Positions 1 to 10,293 of a DNA stretch of 63,315 bases are shown here, piece by piece. The notes beneath the pieces are model-generated. The model was not told where the DNA came from, did no database searches, and saw only the letters and a list, made by a program, of their open reading frames with translations. Numbering within the stretch: the stretch's first letter is position 1; every line of letters begins with the position of its first letter. The DNA is from Globomyces pollinis-pini. Its lineage: Eukaryota > Chytridiomycota > Chytridiomycetes > Rhizophydiales > Globomycetaceae. Location of the stretch: NCBI GenBank assembly GCA_025399215.1, contig MU621172.1, positions 1-63,315 on the forward strand, in the 5' to 3' direction. The translations under genes and the position numbers were made by a program.

Positions 1-435
1 AACATCCAATCTTTTCCTGGTCAAACGTATGTGGGACTTCCTACTTCAGCTACCTCATTTGTCTTTTCTCCAAAAGATCTCTGGAGCGATGATAAGACAA
101 ATTTACGAATCCCAAATGCCAATCGTATCAATGAAGAAAAGGACTTCCAGCCTGTTCTACTAGATAGTACATTCCAATGTCCTGGAAGTGGTAAATCTGT
201 GAAGCAAGTCAGTAAATCAGTTTTGGGAGTCCAAGCAGCATTAGTTGCATGCAAATCCTGTTTTGATCATTGTATTGCTGCAGATACTGGCTTGGTTGTG
301 GATAAAACTGGAACAAATCAATTCGTGTATGGTCCTACCAGAGGTAATCCATTCAGTACTCCAGGTTCATTATTCACGTACACGCAAAAAGATTTTGTTT
401 TTAATCTTCAACGTCAAAATGATTGGACCATGTAA
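1..435 (+). CDS. Unknown protein, 3' part only
   Basis: The reading frame is open from the first base of the window to a TAA at 433-435, so this is the C-terminal ~144 residues of a longer gene that begins outside. No family is recognised. The visible part has four Cys (one in a QCPGSGK stretch, then CKSCFDHC), many Ser/Thr/Asn, no membrane segment and no charged low-complexity tract. An AATAAA-like signal follows at about 470. The Cys spacing could suit a secreted or wall protein, but the N-terminus that would carry a signal peptide is missing. Only the coding status is supported. Confidence 0.6.
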   Translation, partial: NIQSFPGQTYVGLPTSATSFVFSPKDLWSDDKTNLRIPNANRINEEKDFQPVLLDSTFQCPGSGKSVKQVSKSVLGVQAALVACKSCFDHCIAADTGLVVDKTGTNQFVYGPTRGNPFSTPGSLFTYTQKDFVFNLQRQNDWTM

Positions 436-740
436 GATAATTATTGTATTGCGTTCAGTAGTGTAGCGTCAATAAAACCTATTTCCAAATAACACCATTC
501 CTTACTAGTGTGTAGTGGTTATAGATTCAAAACTTAAAAACCGATCTATCTATTACTTTGATTATATTGTAGACAAACGAGCTGGTATTCTGGCATCTGT
601 AAGAATCTTTTGTATTTTAAAGAAATGTTTTGTTCGTGTTGCAAAAGTTCAATTATACAAAAATGAATCATTCAATATGTCTGAAATGTTGGAATCAGAA
701 TTGATGATGGACGATAAATCAAAAATGAAATGTATCGTTG

Positions 741-812
741 TGATAAGTTATATCTAATGCTCCAATAATTGCATTCTGATAAGCTATATCTAATAAACCA
801 ATAACAGCATTC
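741..812. repeat. Two tandem copies of a 36-bp unit
   Basis: Units at 741-776 and 777-812 both begin TGATAAG(T/C)TATATCTAAT and end GCATTC. A third partial copy starts at 813. They lie in the 436-841 gap between the unknown gene and the 3' end of NOC3, where nothing else is seen. Confidence 0.7.
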
Positions 813-841
813 CGATATGTTAGAATTTGTGTTTATTGAAA

Positions 842-3701
842 TTATTCATATTTATCAAGTAATTCAGTCAAAAACTCACTGTTAGAGAACCCGGTGGGGC
901 CATCCAAGATAGGTTTAGTAGCAGCCAAAAATCTTTTACGACTAGCTTGTACAGACAAGGGCAGTTTAACTTTTGGTATTAATTCAAATCCATCAGGTTG
1001 GAAAGTGGAATACAATTCAATTGCAGTTTTCGATTTTCCTTTTGATAACCTATTCAAATCTATGTTTGTGGTTTGAAAATCGACTTGGTCGGTTGAGGGT
1101 TTGTCACTGAGAACATGTTTCATGTAGACGCGAATGGCAGGGTGGAAATGATTCTAGTTATGAGAGTGATGTGAAAAAAATACTGATAGTGGGACTAGTT
1201 CCCATAAACTAGTCGCGAAAGGATTACACATGTTAGGTTCATCCAAATATGGATTATACACACCAGTTGCCACACGGCCATCTTCTTCCATTAACGAATG
1301 TAATCTAGGGAATCGCTATTCAACAATTAAAAGTGGTAATGATTACTGTAAGAGCAGATTTGATTGTATATAAACATGCCAATGCACTATTACCAGGAGT
1401 TGCTAACGATAACGAAGCTAATCGCTTCACAAAAGCAGCTACTCTTTCAATAGGTACCTAACGTTATCAAATAAATCAAAACCTCTCGATTCTTTTTCAG
1501 CATAGATTCCACCCCACAAAGCATCAACTCAATCTCATTTCTTTGCTTTAGAAATTGCTGGCTGAGAACTCGAGGTTGATCGAAAGACCCTGGTCTGAAA
1601 GCCAATCGACTGATTTGAATATAAAGAGATGTGTAAAAATCACTCAAATCAACTTTTAACGTTCCACCAAGAGAGTCCATTAATTCGAATGCGGCAATGA
1701 TACAGTGCAATGCTGTGATTGGAGCATTTGAGGAAGTGTCCTTCCCAGTTAAATATCCTTGTTGTTGTTCATTGGATATTTTTTTCAAAACATTCAATAA
1801 GTCATCAAAAAAGTCAATGTTAATTAAATGTGCGAATCTATCCTTAGAATATTTCGAGTATACCTTGCTAATCCTTCTAATACCTTAATATTTAATTAAG
1901 GTCAACTAACTTACCGCTGGGATTAAGTGAGAGGTAGGCGCGTTCTTCAATATTCTGAAATAGGTCAAAAACACGAATTTCAGAGTTTCAGAGTGCTATG
2001 GTTAATACAAAGAAAGCCAATTACAATCTTTTGCCTTTCCTCTTTGTCAAAAACAGCTTCGGCCTCTTGGAATTCTTCTTCGATAACTTTAAGGTGTTTG
2101 TTTACTTTTCTCATTTTTTTTGAGACATGTTGCTTATCAGCTTTTCTCTTTTTCTCTGCTGGATCCTCTTTTTGATATTCTGATTTTAATTCGTACTGTA
2201 AACGAAGATATTGGAAGGGATCTAATGCCATTGTCAATACAGCATATTTCGCTGAATAAATCATATCAGAAATTAATTTCACAGCTTCTAAACTAGCTTC
2301 ACCAGACTCGTCACCTCGAAACACTTCACCCAAAGCCTCACAGCATAATTTTGAAATCTACAATTGTTAAAGGTTATCAAAATAATATGAAATCAATGAA
2401 AATCAATGACAAAATAATGAACAGTACCTCTGGGTAATGTTTCATGCTGATTTTGGAAATAATGGCGGTCATTAAATTCAATCGGAAGTTGAAATGTGGA
2501 TGAGTGGTCAACAGGCTACACATACACTGTAAAGAAATATGTAACAAGTCACGGCTACCACCTTTCTTTGCTAACAAATTAGAAATTCATATGATTACAG
2601 TTCTCTACATATTAGAAAAATATTGAAAATTACTATTAGACACATGATCTAACAACTGTAGATATTGTTGATAGTTGGCTAAGAGCGTTTCCTCAAAGTT
2701 TCTAAGTTTTCGAACTTCTTTCGAAATTTGTGCAGCTTGTTCAACTTCTGATAATTTTCTGATACGGTAACTAGAAAATAAGTACACTATAGAATGCAAA
2801 GAGTTTTTGAGCGTAATTAATGGAATTATAATTATTTAGGTGACTTACCCAGGAATGATATCTTTAAAAACGGCCAATTGAGTTAATAATGATAGTTTGA
2901 CAACTTGGTCTCTTTTGTCGGTACAAAATTTGCGAAGGACTTTCAATTCCGCTATCTAGAACGTTAGCACATATCGTAAAATATAATAAAATGTTCAACA
3001 TAATTTTAGATTGGTTCTCTGTGCTTGGACATACATTGTTTTCGGGATTTTCAATGATTGAAGAAGCATGACTTGCTAAACTTTCTTTGATTTCAGATAT
3101 GGATAATTTCTTTGGTTTCGGGATTTCTTTATCTGAATGAGCAACTTTTTGTTGAACTTTTGTCACTTGTTCAATACTTTCGTTCTCTGATTCCACATCT
3201 GAAGTTTCTAAAGGTTTCTGTGTGGTTTTTGATTCTACCTATTAATTTGATTATTGGATAACCTTTTAACTTTATGACTTTGCCGTGTTGATTTATAATT
3301 GGTAACCGTGTTGATTCTTGAGCTTCTGTGACTGCTCTAGGTACAAGCTCGTAATTCTGCTCATTGTCCTCATCCTCATCGTTTTCGCTATCATCATCCA
3401 TCATCAATTCGTTTGTGATTGGTAATTTTTTTACCTTCGATAATTTAGGATTTGACGTTTTGTTATTTGTAAGATTTAGATTTGTCAAAAACGATAATTG
3501 AGAAGGTTTAAATTGATTTAATAATTCCAAATCCTCATCACTAAGCAATACATTTTCATCATCTTGTTCGAATTCTTTTGGTTGATTTTGTCTTTTTAAA
3601 GCCTAAAAGAAGTTAGGTAACAAGTGTTATGTACCTAAATTTGTTAAGCAACTCCATCAAGATATTACCTTCTTCCAATGAGTTTTTTTACCTTTTGTCA
3701 T
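842..3701 (-). CDS. NOC3: Nucleolar complex protein 3 (60S ribosome biogenesis)
   Basis: Multi-exon gene. ATG at 3701 encodes MTKGKKTHWKK and is followed by an intron to about 3603; the stop is TAA at 842-844. The first third is acidic and basic (DDDSENDEDED, then YELVPRAV and KKLSISEIKESLASHASSI), as in NOC3. Next comes the family hallmark KDIIPGYRIRKLSE..A..SKEVKKLR..E with LLANYQQYLQLLD at 2650-2840, then the CBF-type helical region (FNFRLNLM, LCCEALGEVF..D at 2330-2500). The C-terminus contains HFHPAIR.YMKHVL at ~1110-1160. NOC3 works with NOC2 in pre-60S export and has a reported role in replication initiation in yeast. About eight introns, 25-70 nt. Family assignment is firm; exact inner exon edges were not all resolved. 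Confidence 0.9.
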
Positions 3702-3930
3702 TGAATTTGAATTTAAAAAAAAAATATAAAAAAATAATTAGACTATAGGTAATACCTAGGAATGGACACCAGATAGGAGTATAAAGAGTCACTTAATTGA
3801 ACCATTGGAATAGTTTCAAATCTCTATTAGTTGCACTGCCCTATTGAAGGTAACGTTAAAAATGGTTGGCTTCAGTACTCATTTTTGGTGGAAGCCTAAG
3901 TTATGCCCAAGCAACACCTTACAGATTGTG

Positions 3931-3938
3931 TATAAAAG
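3931..3938 (+). promoter_or_regulatory. TATA box of the 67-aa secreted peptide gene
   Basis: TATAAAAG, 28 nt upstream of the ATG at 3966 in a short leader. It supports this small ORF being a real transcribed gene. Confidence 0.6.
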
Positions 3939-3965
3939 ACAGTTAGATTTTAGGAAAGAAACATT

Positions 3966-4169
3966 ATGAAATTATCAAACGTTCTTCTTGTATTTACTTC
4001 TATGACAGTTGCGACTGCTATGGTAATTGAACAACCAAGTGTCCAACATAAACGAGCTGTAGTAGATTCTCAATCAACTAAAAATGATCTTCAAAAGAAT
4101 GGGGAGAAAACCTTGGGAGTTCTTGGATTTATCAAAACATTCTTTGTTAAATTACCAATCTTTCCTTAG
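3966..4169 (+). CDS. Small secreted peptide precursor, unknown function
   Basis: A 67-aa single-exon ORF. Residues 1-19 form a signal peptide (MKLSNVLLVFTSMTVATAM). A dibasic KR at about residues 29-30 follows the short pro-region, a typical Kex2-type cleavage site. The remaining ~37 residues begin polar (DSQSTKNDLQKNGEK) and end in a hydrophobic, weakly cationic tail (LGFIKTFFVKLPIFP). There are no cysteines. A TATA box lies 28 nt upstream. It could be a processed peptide, a small effector or a membrane-active peptide; no family is recognised. Confidence 0.6.
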   Translation: MKLSNVLLVFTSMTVATAMVIEQPSVQHKRAVVDSQSTKNDLQKNGEKTLGVLGFIKTFFVKLPIFP

Positions 4170-4367
4170 TTTAATAAATTGAATGTTTTTAAATGCAATG
4201 AAATTGTGTACTTTAAATGATATCTTATTACTACAGTAATTTATATAATCAGTAAGGGATATGACTACCATTATTACAGTGTATACAGTAGTTGGACATA
4301 CCATCCATCCATACAAAAAAAGGGTTGTGGGACAAGTTCAGATCAATTCACTTTTGTGTTTTTTTCC

Positions 4368-5888
4368 ATGGACGCTTTATTTCAATCCATTTTATATCCT
4401 TCAGAATTGAAGGCATTGATTTCTTACAAATTAAACCAAGTTAAACCTTCAATTACAATTCCAAACAAAAATAATTCAAATGATATGTTATACTACTTTT
4501 TAAACAAAACTTCAAGATCATTTGCTGCTGTCATTCAGGTACATTGTTATATACTTATTGTTAGGTATCTTATCCATTCATTCATGTTAGGTATCCTATA
4601 TTTCACTCATAAAAAGACACTTCATCCTGAATTGAGAAATGCTACTTGTGTATTTTACCGTAATTCAACTTGATCACTTAATAGTTAGTCGTTTTGAGAG
4701 CATTAGATACAATTGAAGATGATATGACAATCCCTCTACCAAGAAAAACAGAATTACTACACTCTTTTCATGAATTGACTATGAAGGATGGTTGGAACTT
4801 CCATGAAAATGGTCCAGATGAAAAAGATGCATTGCTATTAAAGGACTACCAAATTGTAATCAAAGAATTGAAGGCTTTGGATCCAAAGTTAATGATGGTG
4901 TTGACTAACGTTAGATATCAAAAGATCATTGTCGATATTGCAAAACAAATGGGTCACGGAATGGCTGAATTTGTGAATGGAAAACAAGTCAATAGCTTGG
5001 AAGATTTCAATTTGTATTGTCACTATGTTGCAGGATTGGTTGGATTGGGATTGACCGGATTATTTGCTGAATCAGGATTAGAATCCCCAAGTTTGGGGAA
5101 AGAAACTTATTTGGCCAATGAAATGGGACTGTTTTTACAAAAAGTCAATATTTTGAAAGATTTTTTGGCTGACATGAAAGAAGGTAGACTGTTTTGGCCA
5201 AAAAGTATTTGGAGCATTTATGTAGCACCGGGAGCAGGTATTTCATTAAAATGTATTAATCAACATTAACAGGACCTGAAGACGTAAATTAAAGATTGAG
5301 TTAATTTGTAGCTTGCTAAACCAGAAAATCGATTGAATGCCTTGGCATGTTTAAATAACCTTTGTGCTAATGCGTTGGAACATGTTCCAAACTGTTTAGA
5401 GTATCTTTCCAAACTTGAAGATCCAAGTATCTTCCACTTTGCAGCAATTCCCCAAGTAAATAGTTAATATTTTGATACTAGGTAATGGCCTTGGCAACCT
5501 TCGATCTGTTTTACAACAATTATGAACTATTCAGCCAGGGGAAAAAGAAGATTAGAAAGGGTCTCACTGTGAAATTAATTCAAAAAGCAACAGATATGGA
5601 ATCATTGAAGCAAATCTATTTTGATTATGCCATCAAAATTAGTCAAAAATGTAGAAGCCAACTGGGTAAAAATCCAAAAGATGAGAGCTTTATGAGAATT
5701 TCAACTTCTTGTGCAAATGTAAACATTAGTAATTTTATAACTTGTAGACAATCAAATGGATTCAAATTCATGATAAGAAAGTAGGACAGACTATTCGAAC
5801 AGCTACTCGTTCCAACAATCTTTTGATGTTCACTTTAGTTATGATTGCATTTGTACTGTTTTTTAACCAATTGCCAGTTGTTCGTTAA
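4368..5888 (+). CDS. ERG9: Squalene synthase (farnesyl-diphosphate farnesyltransferase)
   Basis: Condenses two farnesyl diphosphates to squalene, the committed step to sterols, at the ER membrane. The ATG at 4368 begins MDALFQSIL; the upstream in-frame GTG at 4356 is not needed. After the first intron the exon reads [25 protein letters not shown], containing the first Asp-rich motif DTIEDD. Around residue 200 is FLQKVNILKDFLADMKEGRLFWP, the second Asp-rich motif. The C-terminus has one membrane anchor (LLMFTLVMIAFVLFFNQLPVV). About five introns, one of them 29 nt (GTAATTCAA...GTTAG before 4690). Neighbours are unrelated, but another prenyl-diphosphate enzyme lies at 15.4 kb. Confidence 0.93.
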
Positions 5889-6004
5889 TATAGACGAATT
5901 ACCTATACAAAACCAATTCCCATTCATAAATATGATTTAATATGAATTTTAAATCCAAAAGCATTTCATTCAGAGTTACACGTAATTATCGATCAGATTT
6001 GACC

Positions 6005-6012
6005 TGACGTGA
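6005..6012 (+). promoter_or_regulatory. TGACGTGA motif upstream of the MDR oxidoreductase
   Basis: bZIP/CRE-like octamer 36 nt upstream of the ATG at 6048. The same octamer recurs before four other starts or promoters in this window (see findings). Confidence 0.4.
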
Positions 6013-6047
6013 CAACGAGAGTTTCTTTACCAAATTAATTTCCAACA

Positions 6048-7001
6048 ATGATGAGAGCAGCAACAAGAAAAGCTTATGGCAAAAGTGGAATAATAACTGT
6101 TGAAAGTATTCCAAAACCAACTATTAAAGCGAATCAAGTATTAGTACAAATTTATAATTCATCATTAAATTCCTGGGATTTAGACCATTTACATGGATCC
6201 ATGTGGGTTATAAAATTAGGTAAATTCTTACCTATCTTGGGAGCCGATATTTCAGGAAAGGTTATCCAAATTGGACCTAAAGTGACTACATTAAAAGTGG
6301 GTGATGAAGTATTTGGAGATATATCTGGAATGAATTTTGGAGGATTAGCAGAATATATAGCAGTTGATGAAAACTTGTTGGCAATTAAATCCTCAAAAAT
6401 TACTTTTGAACAAGCTGCTTCATTACCTCAAGCTGGTGTATTAGCTTTACAAGGTATTAAAATGAAAAATGATTTGAAATCAAATGATAAAGTATTGATA
6501 AATGGAGCTGGTGGTGGAGTAGGAACGATTGCATTACAAATACTTAAACATATTGGAGTTGAAATTACTTGTGTAGATCGACCAGATAAATTTGAATTCT
6601 TGAAAGAATTGGGTGCAACTCATTGTATTGATTTTCAAACAATTGATTATACTACTCAAGGTGTATGTTATGATTTGATCCTTGATTTGTTTGCATTCAA
6701 TCCATTGAATAGTTATTCAAAATGTCTCACTGAAAATGGATCTTTTGTATTAATTGGTGGTAAAGTATCAAATGCCTTACAGTTGATGGTATTATCAGCC
6801 TTTAAGAATCCAAAATTAAAAGTTGTGGTACATCAACCAAAGAAAGAAGATTTACAAGAATTACAAGAAATGATGGAGCAGGGTAAAATAGTTCCATTGA
6901 TTGAAAAGACATTCAAGTTGGATGATATCAATGATGCATTTGCTTATTATGAATCTGGTGAATTTAAAGGGAAGATTGCCATTACAATTTTCACCCCTTA
7001 A
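6048..7001 (+). CDS. Zinc-free MDR NADPH:quinone oxidoreductase-like enzyme
   Basis: A 317-aa intronless gene of the medium-chain dehydrogenase/reductase superfamily, quinone-oxidoreductase/RTN4IP1-like branch. The N-terminal GroES-like domain contains PKPTIKANQVLVQI and LGADISGKVIQIG. The Rossmann domain has the nucleotide motif GAGGGVGTIALQ at ~residues 153-164. The C-terminus ends FKGKIAI, typical of the family. The Cys/His zinc ligands of alcohol dehydrogenases are absent. The expected reaction is NADPH-dependent reduction of quinones or alpha,beta-unsaturated carbonyls; the substrate cannot be read from the sequence. MMRAATRKAY could start at either of the first two Met codons. Confidence 0.85.
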   Translation: MMRAATRKAYGKSGIITVESIPKPTIKANQVLVQIYNSSLNSWDLDHLHGSMWVIKLGKFLPILGADISGKVIQIGPKVTTLKVGDEVFGDISGMNFGGLAEYIAVDENLLAIKSSKITFEQAASLPQAGVLALQGIKMKNDLKSNDKVLINGAGGGVGTIALQILKHIGVEITCVDRPDKFEFLKELGATHCIDFQTIDYTTQGVCYDLILDLFAFNPLNSYSKCLTENGSFVLIGGKVSNALQLMVLSAFKNPKLKVVVHQPKKEDLQELQEMMEQGKIVPLIEKTFKLDDINDAFAYYESGEFKGKIAITIFTP

Positions 7002-7075
7002 TAAATTGTAACTCATTATATTGTTTATTTAGGGTGTGAAGTAGTGAGAGTAACTGTGTGTTTAAATAAGATTCA

Positions 7076-7086
7076 ACGCGTTTTTT
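7076..7086. promoter_or_regulatory. CGCG promoter motif before the lipase gene
   Basis: CAACGCGTTTTTTT, 15 nt upstream of the ATG at 7095; an example of the recurrent CGCG motif described in findings. Confidence 0.35.
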
Positions 7087-7094
7087 TCGACTTT

Positions 7095-8474
7095 ATGACA
7101 AACATTCCTAAAGAATTATACGAAACTCTAGGGGCAAAGAAATTAATTCGATATTGGTAATTCAAGAATGATTGATTTTAGGAATTATCGATACGAATAC
7201 CATTCAACGATTACTAAAGATGGATACCAAATAGGTCTACATCGTATCCCTTGCCCAAGAGATCAACCGTATAACCGATCAAAATGCCCTGTTCTCCTCT
7301 GGCATGGATTATCAAACTCATCTGAAATCTATATTGCTGGTACACCAGATTCAAGTCTAGCATTTGTCTTGGCAGATGCTGGATTTGATGTTTGGCTAGG
7401 AAATTCTAGGGGATCAAAATATTCCAACAAACACAGCACATTCAATCTTGGTACTAGTCAAGGTCAAAAAGATTATTGGAATTTCAATATAGAGCATTTA
7501 GCTCTGTATGACTTGAAATCATCTGTTGATTATATCTTGAGTATTACTGAATCACAGAAATTATCATATATTGGATTTTCTCAAGGGTCTGCTAAAGCAT
7601 TTATGGCATTATCTTTAGATGAAGAATTGAATCATCAAATCAATCATATGATTGGTTTAGCACCAGCATTGAAACCACGAAGTAAACTAATTAATTGAAA
7701 TTAATTTAATTTAGAAATACCAGGAAGCATTTTATCAACTACGTTGAATTATATAAAACCAAGTAGAATTTTCAACATTCTTGGATCAAAAGATTTCTTT
7801 CCAATTGCACATTCATTTCGTCCAAGTTTACTATCTATCCAATCGAACGCGACTTTGATTCGATATACACTTTATCTATTATTGAATTGGAAAATGAAAC
7901 GGTTTGGTAATCATCAACAAGAATGGATGGCTTTACAAAACATTTTTTCAACAACTAGTGTTCAAAATGTGGTGGTAATCAATTTATTAAAGATGAATAT
8001 TGTAGCATTGGTTTCAAATCCTTGGTGATAATAGATTTGCAAGTTATCGTGAAGATGAAAATGTTGGAGTTATACATACTAACAATCGTATTACAATTCC
8101 AAATTTAATTTATCCAACTCGACATATTACCACTTCAATTACATTGTTTTGTGGAAAAGATGATAATTTATCAGATATTGTAGCATTAAAATCACATTTG
8201 CCAGATCACACCAAAATATTTGAAATTGATGATTATGAACATCTTGTAATTTCTAATGATTTTTCTAATTCTTTAGGATTTGATTTGGTCTCATGATGCA
8301 CCTGATAAAATATTTCATCCAATCATAAAAACTTTGAAAACAGTTTGGAATTTAAAAGATAAGCCTATCAGTAAATTCCATTTCCATTCAGTTCCATACA
8401 ATGATGATTTTGATGATATTCCTAAAGCTGCAGAGAATGCATCCTCTTGGGAGTTATTTGGGTTCTTGAAATAA
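7095..8474 (+). CDS. Acid lipase / steryl ester hydrolase family (AB-hydrolase)
   Basis: Starts MTNIPKELYETLGAKKLIRYW. A 25-nt intron (7157-7181) joins it to NYRYEYHSTITKDGYQIGLHRI, the family N-terminal signature. Then come the oxyanion-loop HGLSNSS, the strand VWLGNSRGSKYS, and the nucleophile elbow GFSQGS (Ser ~residue 170). The late Asp is in FCGKDDNLSD and the His in DDYEHLV, completing the triad. WSHDAPDKIFHPII follows. The fold matches lysosomal acid lipase and yeast Yeh/Tgl1. No clear signal peptide or anchor is visible, so location is uncertain. Several introns of 25-35 nt. Confidence 0.88.
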
Positions 8475-8939
8475 AGAAATAGATTCACTGTACCGTTATT
8501 TCCAAGTTTCCTTTTAATTGTATCAACTCTAAACCATGATTGCTTTGAACACTGTAAAATTCTCTAAAACAACTTTATTACGCACGTTCAATCCAATTAA
8601 ACTACAACAGTATTTTGCCTTTTCCTTGTAAATAATCTAAAGGATGAGAGAATGATAAAAATCACCTTTTATAAAAAACAGACATTGTTCCTTGAGCTAT
8701 TCCATTGAAGAAAGGGTAGATACTCCAATTGTATAACTAGCAACTCATTAACTCCAATAAAACCAGTTACCAGTTCAGATAGTGACGAAGGCAGTGCCAA
8801 ATGGGTAATTTTGGACTTTTCCATTCAAAACAAAATGTTGAAAAATTCATCATCATGTCAAAAACTTGATGGAAAATGACGAATCTTTGAACATAAAATG
8901 AAGGGAAATGAATGGAATAAAGTTTTCTAATTTGATTGA
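8475..8939. other. Intergenic, no feature seen
   Basis: The 465 bp between the lipase and the VHFND protein are AT-rich. A reverse-strand ORF at 8767-9024 overlaps the next gene and has no recognisable content. Nothing else is supported. Confidence 0.5.
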
Positions 8940-9353
8940 ATGTGTCGAACTCATCCAACTGTATTGCATCAACCTTTAAAACTACACTCTCAATTAGATT
9001 GGGATTTACTAAAATCACCCCCATTAATCCAGAAACATGTCCATTTCAATGACTCTTTAACTGTTTATGAAAATTATAATCCTTATGCTGATGAATGTAT
9101 TGAACAAGTGGATATTGATTTCTTTTATCCAAAACCAATTCTACCAAAAAAAGTTCATTTCAATGATGTAATTGATTATCGAGAAATTCCATCAAGACCT
9201 AATCGAACTGATTCAGTAAATACCATAGTCGATCATAAACCAGAAAAGATTACATTATTCAACAGAATTAAAAAATTATTCAAATCTCTGTTGATTCATG
9301 ATCCGGAAGTGTATGAACTGAAAAAAGATTGGGTTATTAGAAGTATGGTTTAG
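8940..9353 (+). CDS. Small protein with two VHFND motifs
   Basis: A 137-aa single-exon ORF starting MCRTHPTVLHQPLKL. No family is recognised. The motif K(H/K)VHFND occurs twice (about residues 34-40 and 75-81) and each copy fits the RVxF-type docking consensus of protein phosphatase 1. Between them is YENYNPYADECIEQVDIDFFYPKP. The C-terminal third is basic (LFNRIKKLFKSLL..LKKDWVIRSMV). It could be a PP1 regulatory subunit or scaffold; this is an inference from short motifs only. Confidence 0.5.
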   Translation: MCRTHPTVLHQPLKLHSQLDWDLLKSPPLIQKHVHFNDSLTVYENYNPYADECIEQVDIDFFYPKPILPKKVHFNDVIDYREIPSRPNRTDSVNTIVDHKPEKITLFNRIKKLFKSLLIHDPEVYELKKDWVIRSMV

Positions 9354-9585
9354 AAATAAAAGCTATTACATAAAACTGTCTTGGATATCTGTTGTGGACA
9401 ACTTGTCCAGTTTGATGAATGGCATGCAGCACTGAAATTTCACAGAAATATTAAATTCATACAATAGCGTATTGAGTGAATATACAATGAATAATAGATT
9501 AGTAATATAAAAACTTTGATGATTGTACAAGTTTCGGGGACTTTATTGTGTTTTTAAATGGTTGCACACAAGAGATCCACACGTA

Positions 9586-9594
9586 TAAAAAGGA
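9586..9594 (+). promoter_or_regulatory. Orphan TATA-like element
   Basis: CGTATAAAAAGG followed by a poly-A run. The only nearby downstream ATG (9671) opens a 13-codon ORF, so this may be a relic or drive a gene that was not recognised. Confidence 0.25.
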
Positions 9595-9785
9595 CAAACA
9601 AAAAAAAAAAAGTTGTCCAATTTAAATACCAGTTGGCCTTTCTTTGAAAAATCAAGAATCCTGGATTGATATGAAAAGGGGACTGAACCAACAGCTGTTA
9701 CCAAGGTATTGAATCGTCCGATATCTACTGTCCACCATCTGTGGTAATCAGTAAATCAAAAATAGATGGCACAATGGGGTTGGAA

Positions 9786-9871
9786 TTGAAGAAGATGGCC
9801 TCTGAGATGAAAAACGTTGAGGCCATTCTTTTGACTCCAACGTTTTTCATTTCAGACGCCATCTTCTTCAA
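9786..9871. repeat. Inverted repeat 1 (35-36 nt arms)
   Basis: The arm TTGAAGAAGATGGC.. at 9786-9820 is matched in reverse complement at 9836-9871 with two or three mismatches, loop about 15 nt. It would form a strong hairpin in DNA or RNA. First of three stacked inverted repeats in a gene-free stretch. Confidence 0.85.
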
Positions 9872-9874
9872 CTC

Positions 9875-9922
9875 TTAAAACGTCTTAAATTTGCCAATGA
9901 TTTAAATTTAAGACGTTTTAAA
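9875..9922. repeat. Inverted repeat 2 (18-nt perfect arms)
   Basis: TTAAAACGTCTTAAATTT at 9875-9892 and its exact reverse complement at 9904-9921, loop 11 nt. It begins four bases after inverted repeat 1 ends. Confidence 0.85.
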
Positions 9923-9932
9923 CGATTTTGTT

Positions 9933-10115
9933 CGTTCAGAAATGGTTTTAGCGTGAATAATTGGTGCTTGTACACTGATCAAATAACATACTTATCAAAT
10001 TAGGATTATAAGAATATCCTTCTGTTATGAGGAAATTTATATCCTCATTTAACAAGTATGTTGTTTGATCAGTATACACAGCACCAATTATTCACACTAA
10101 AACCGTTCCTAAACG
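9933..10115. repeat. Inverted repeat 3 (~64-nt arms), MITE/foldback-like
   Basis: The left arm (9933-~9996) and the reverse complement of the right arm (~10052-10115) share long runs such as GTGAATAATTGGTGCT and ACTGATCAAA. Most mismatches are transitions. The ~56-nt centre contains two smaller hairpins (ATGAGGA...TCCTCAT; GGATTATAAGAATATCC). AACGATTT occurs at both outer sides (9921 and 10112) and could be a target duplication. There is no ORF and no recognised transposase. It resembles a non-autonomous foldback element. Confidence 0.75.
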
Positions 10116-10293
10116 ATTTCAGTTTGTGAAGTTTTTTTTGTCGCTTTATACCCACTTTCTTTCTTGTCTTGATTGGATCAAATATCAAAACTGTATACTG
10201 AATACCATCGAAGAAAAATTGAACTTGTTAAATCATATGTAGTTGAAAGATTTAAAGATTTATTTTATAAATACCAATATATCAACATAATAT

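Noticed and set aside
515..757. 80-codon plus-strand ORF
   Set aside because: Starts at GTG, runs into a tandem repeat, and has no recognisable content.
4600..5500. In-frame stops in squalene synthase hinting at a pseudogene or altered genetic code
   Set aside because: All are removed by short GT...AG introns, and conserved motifs read through in frame.
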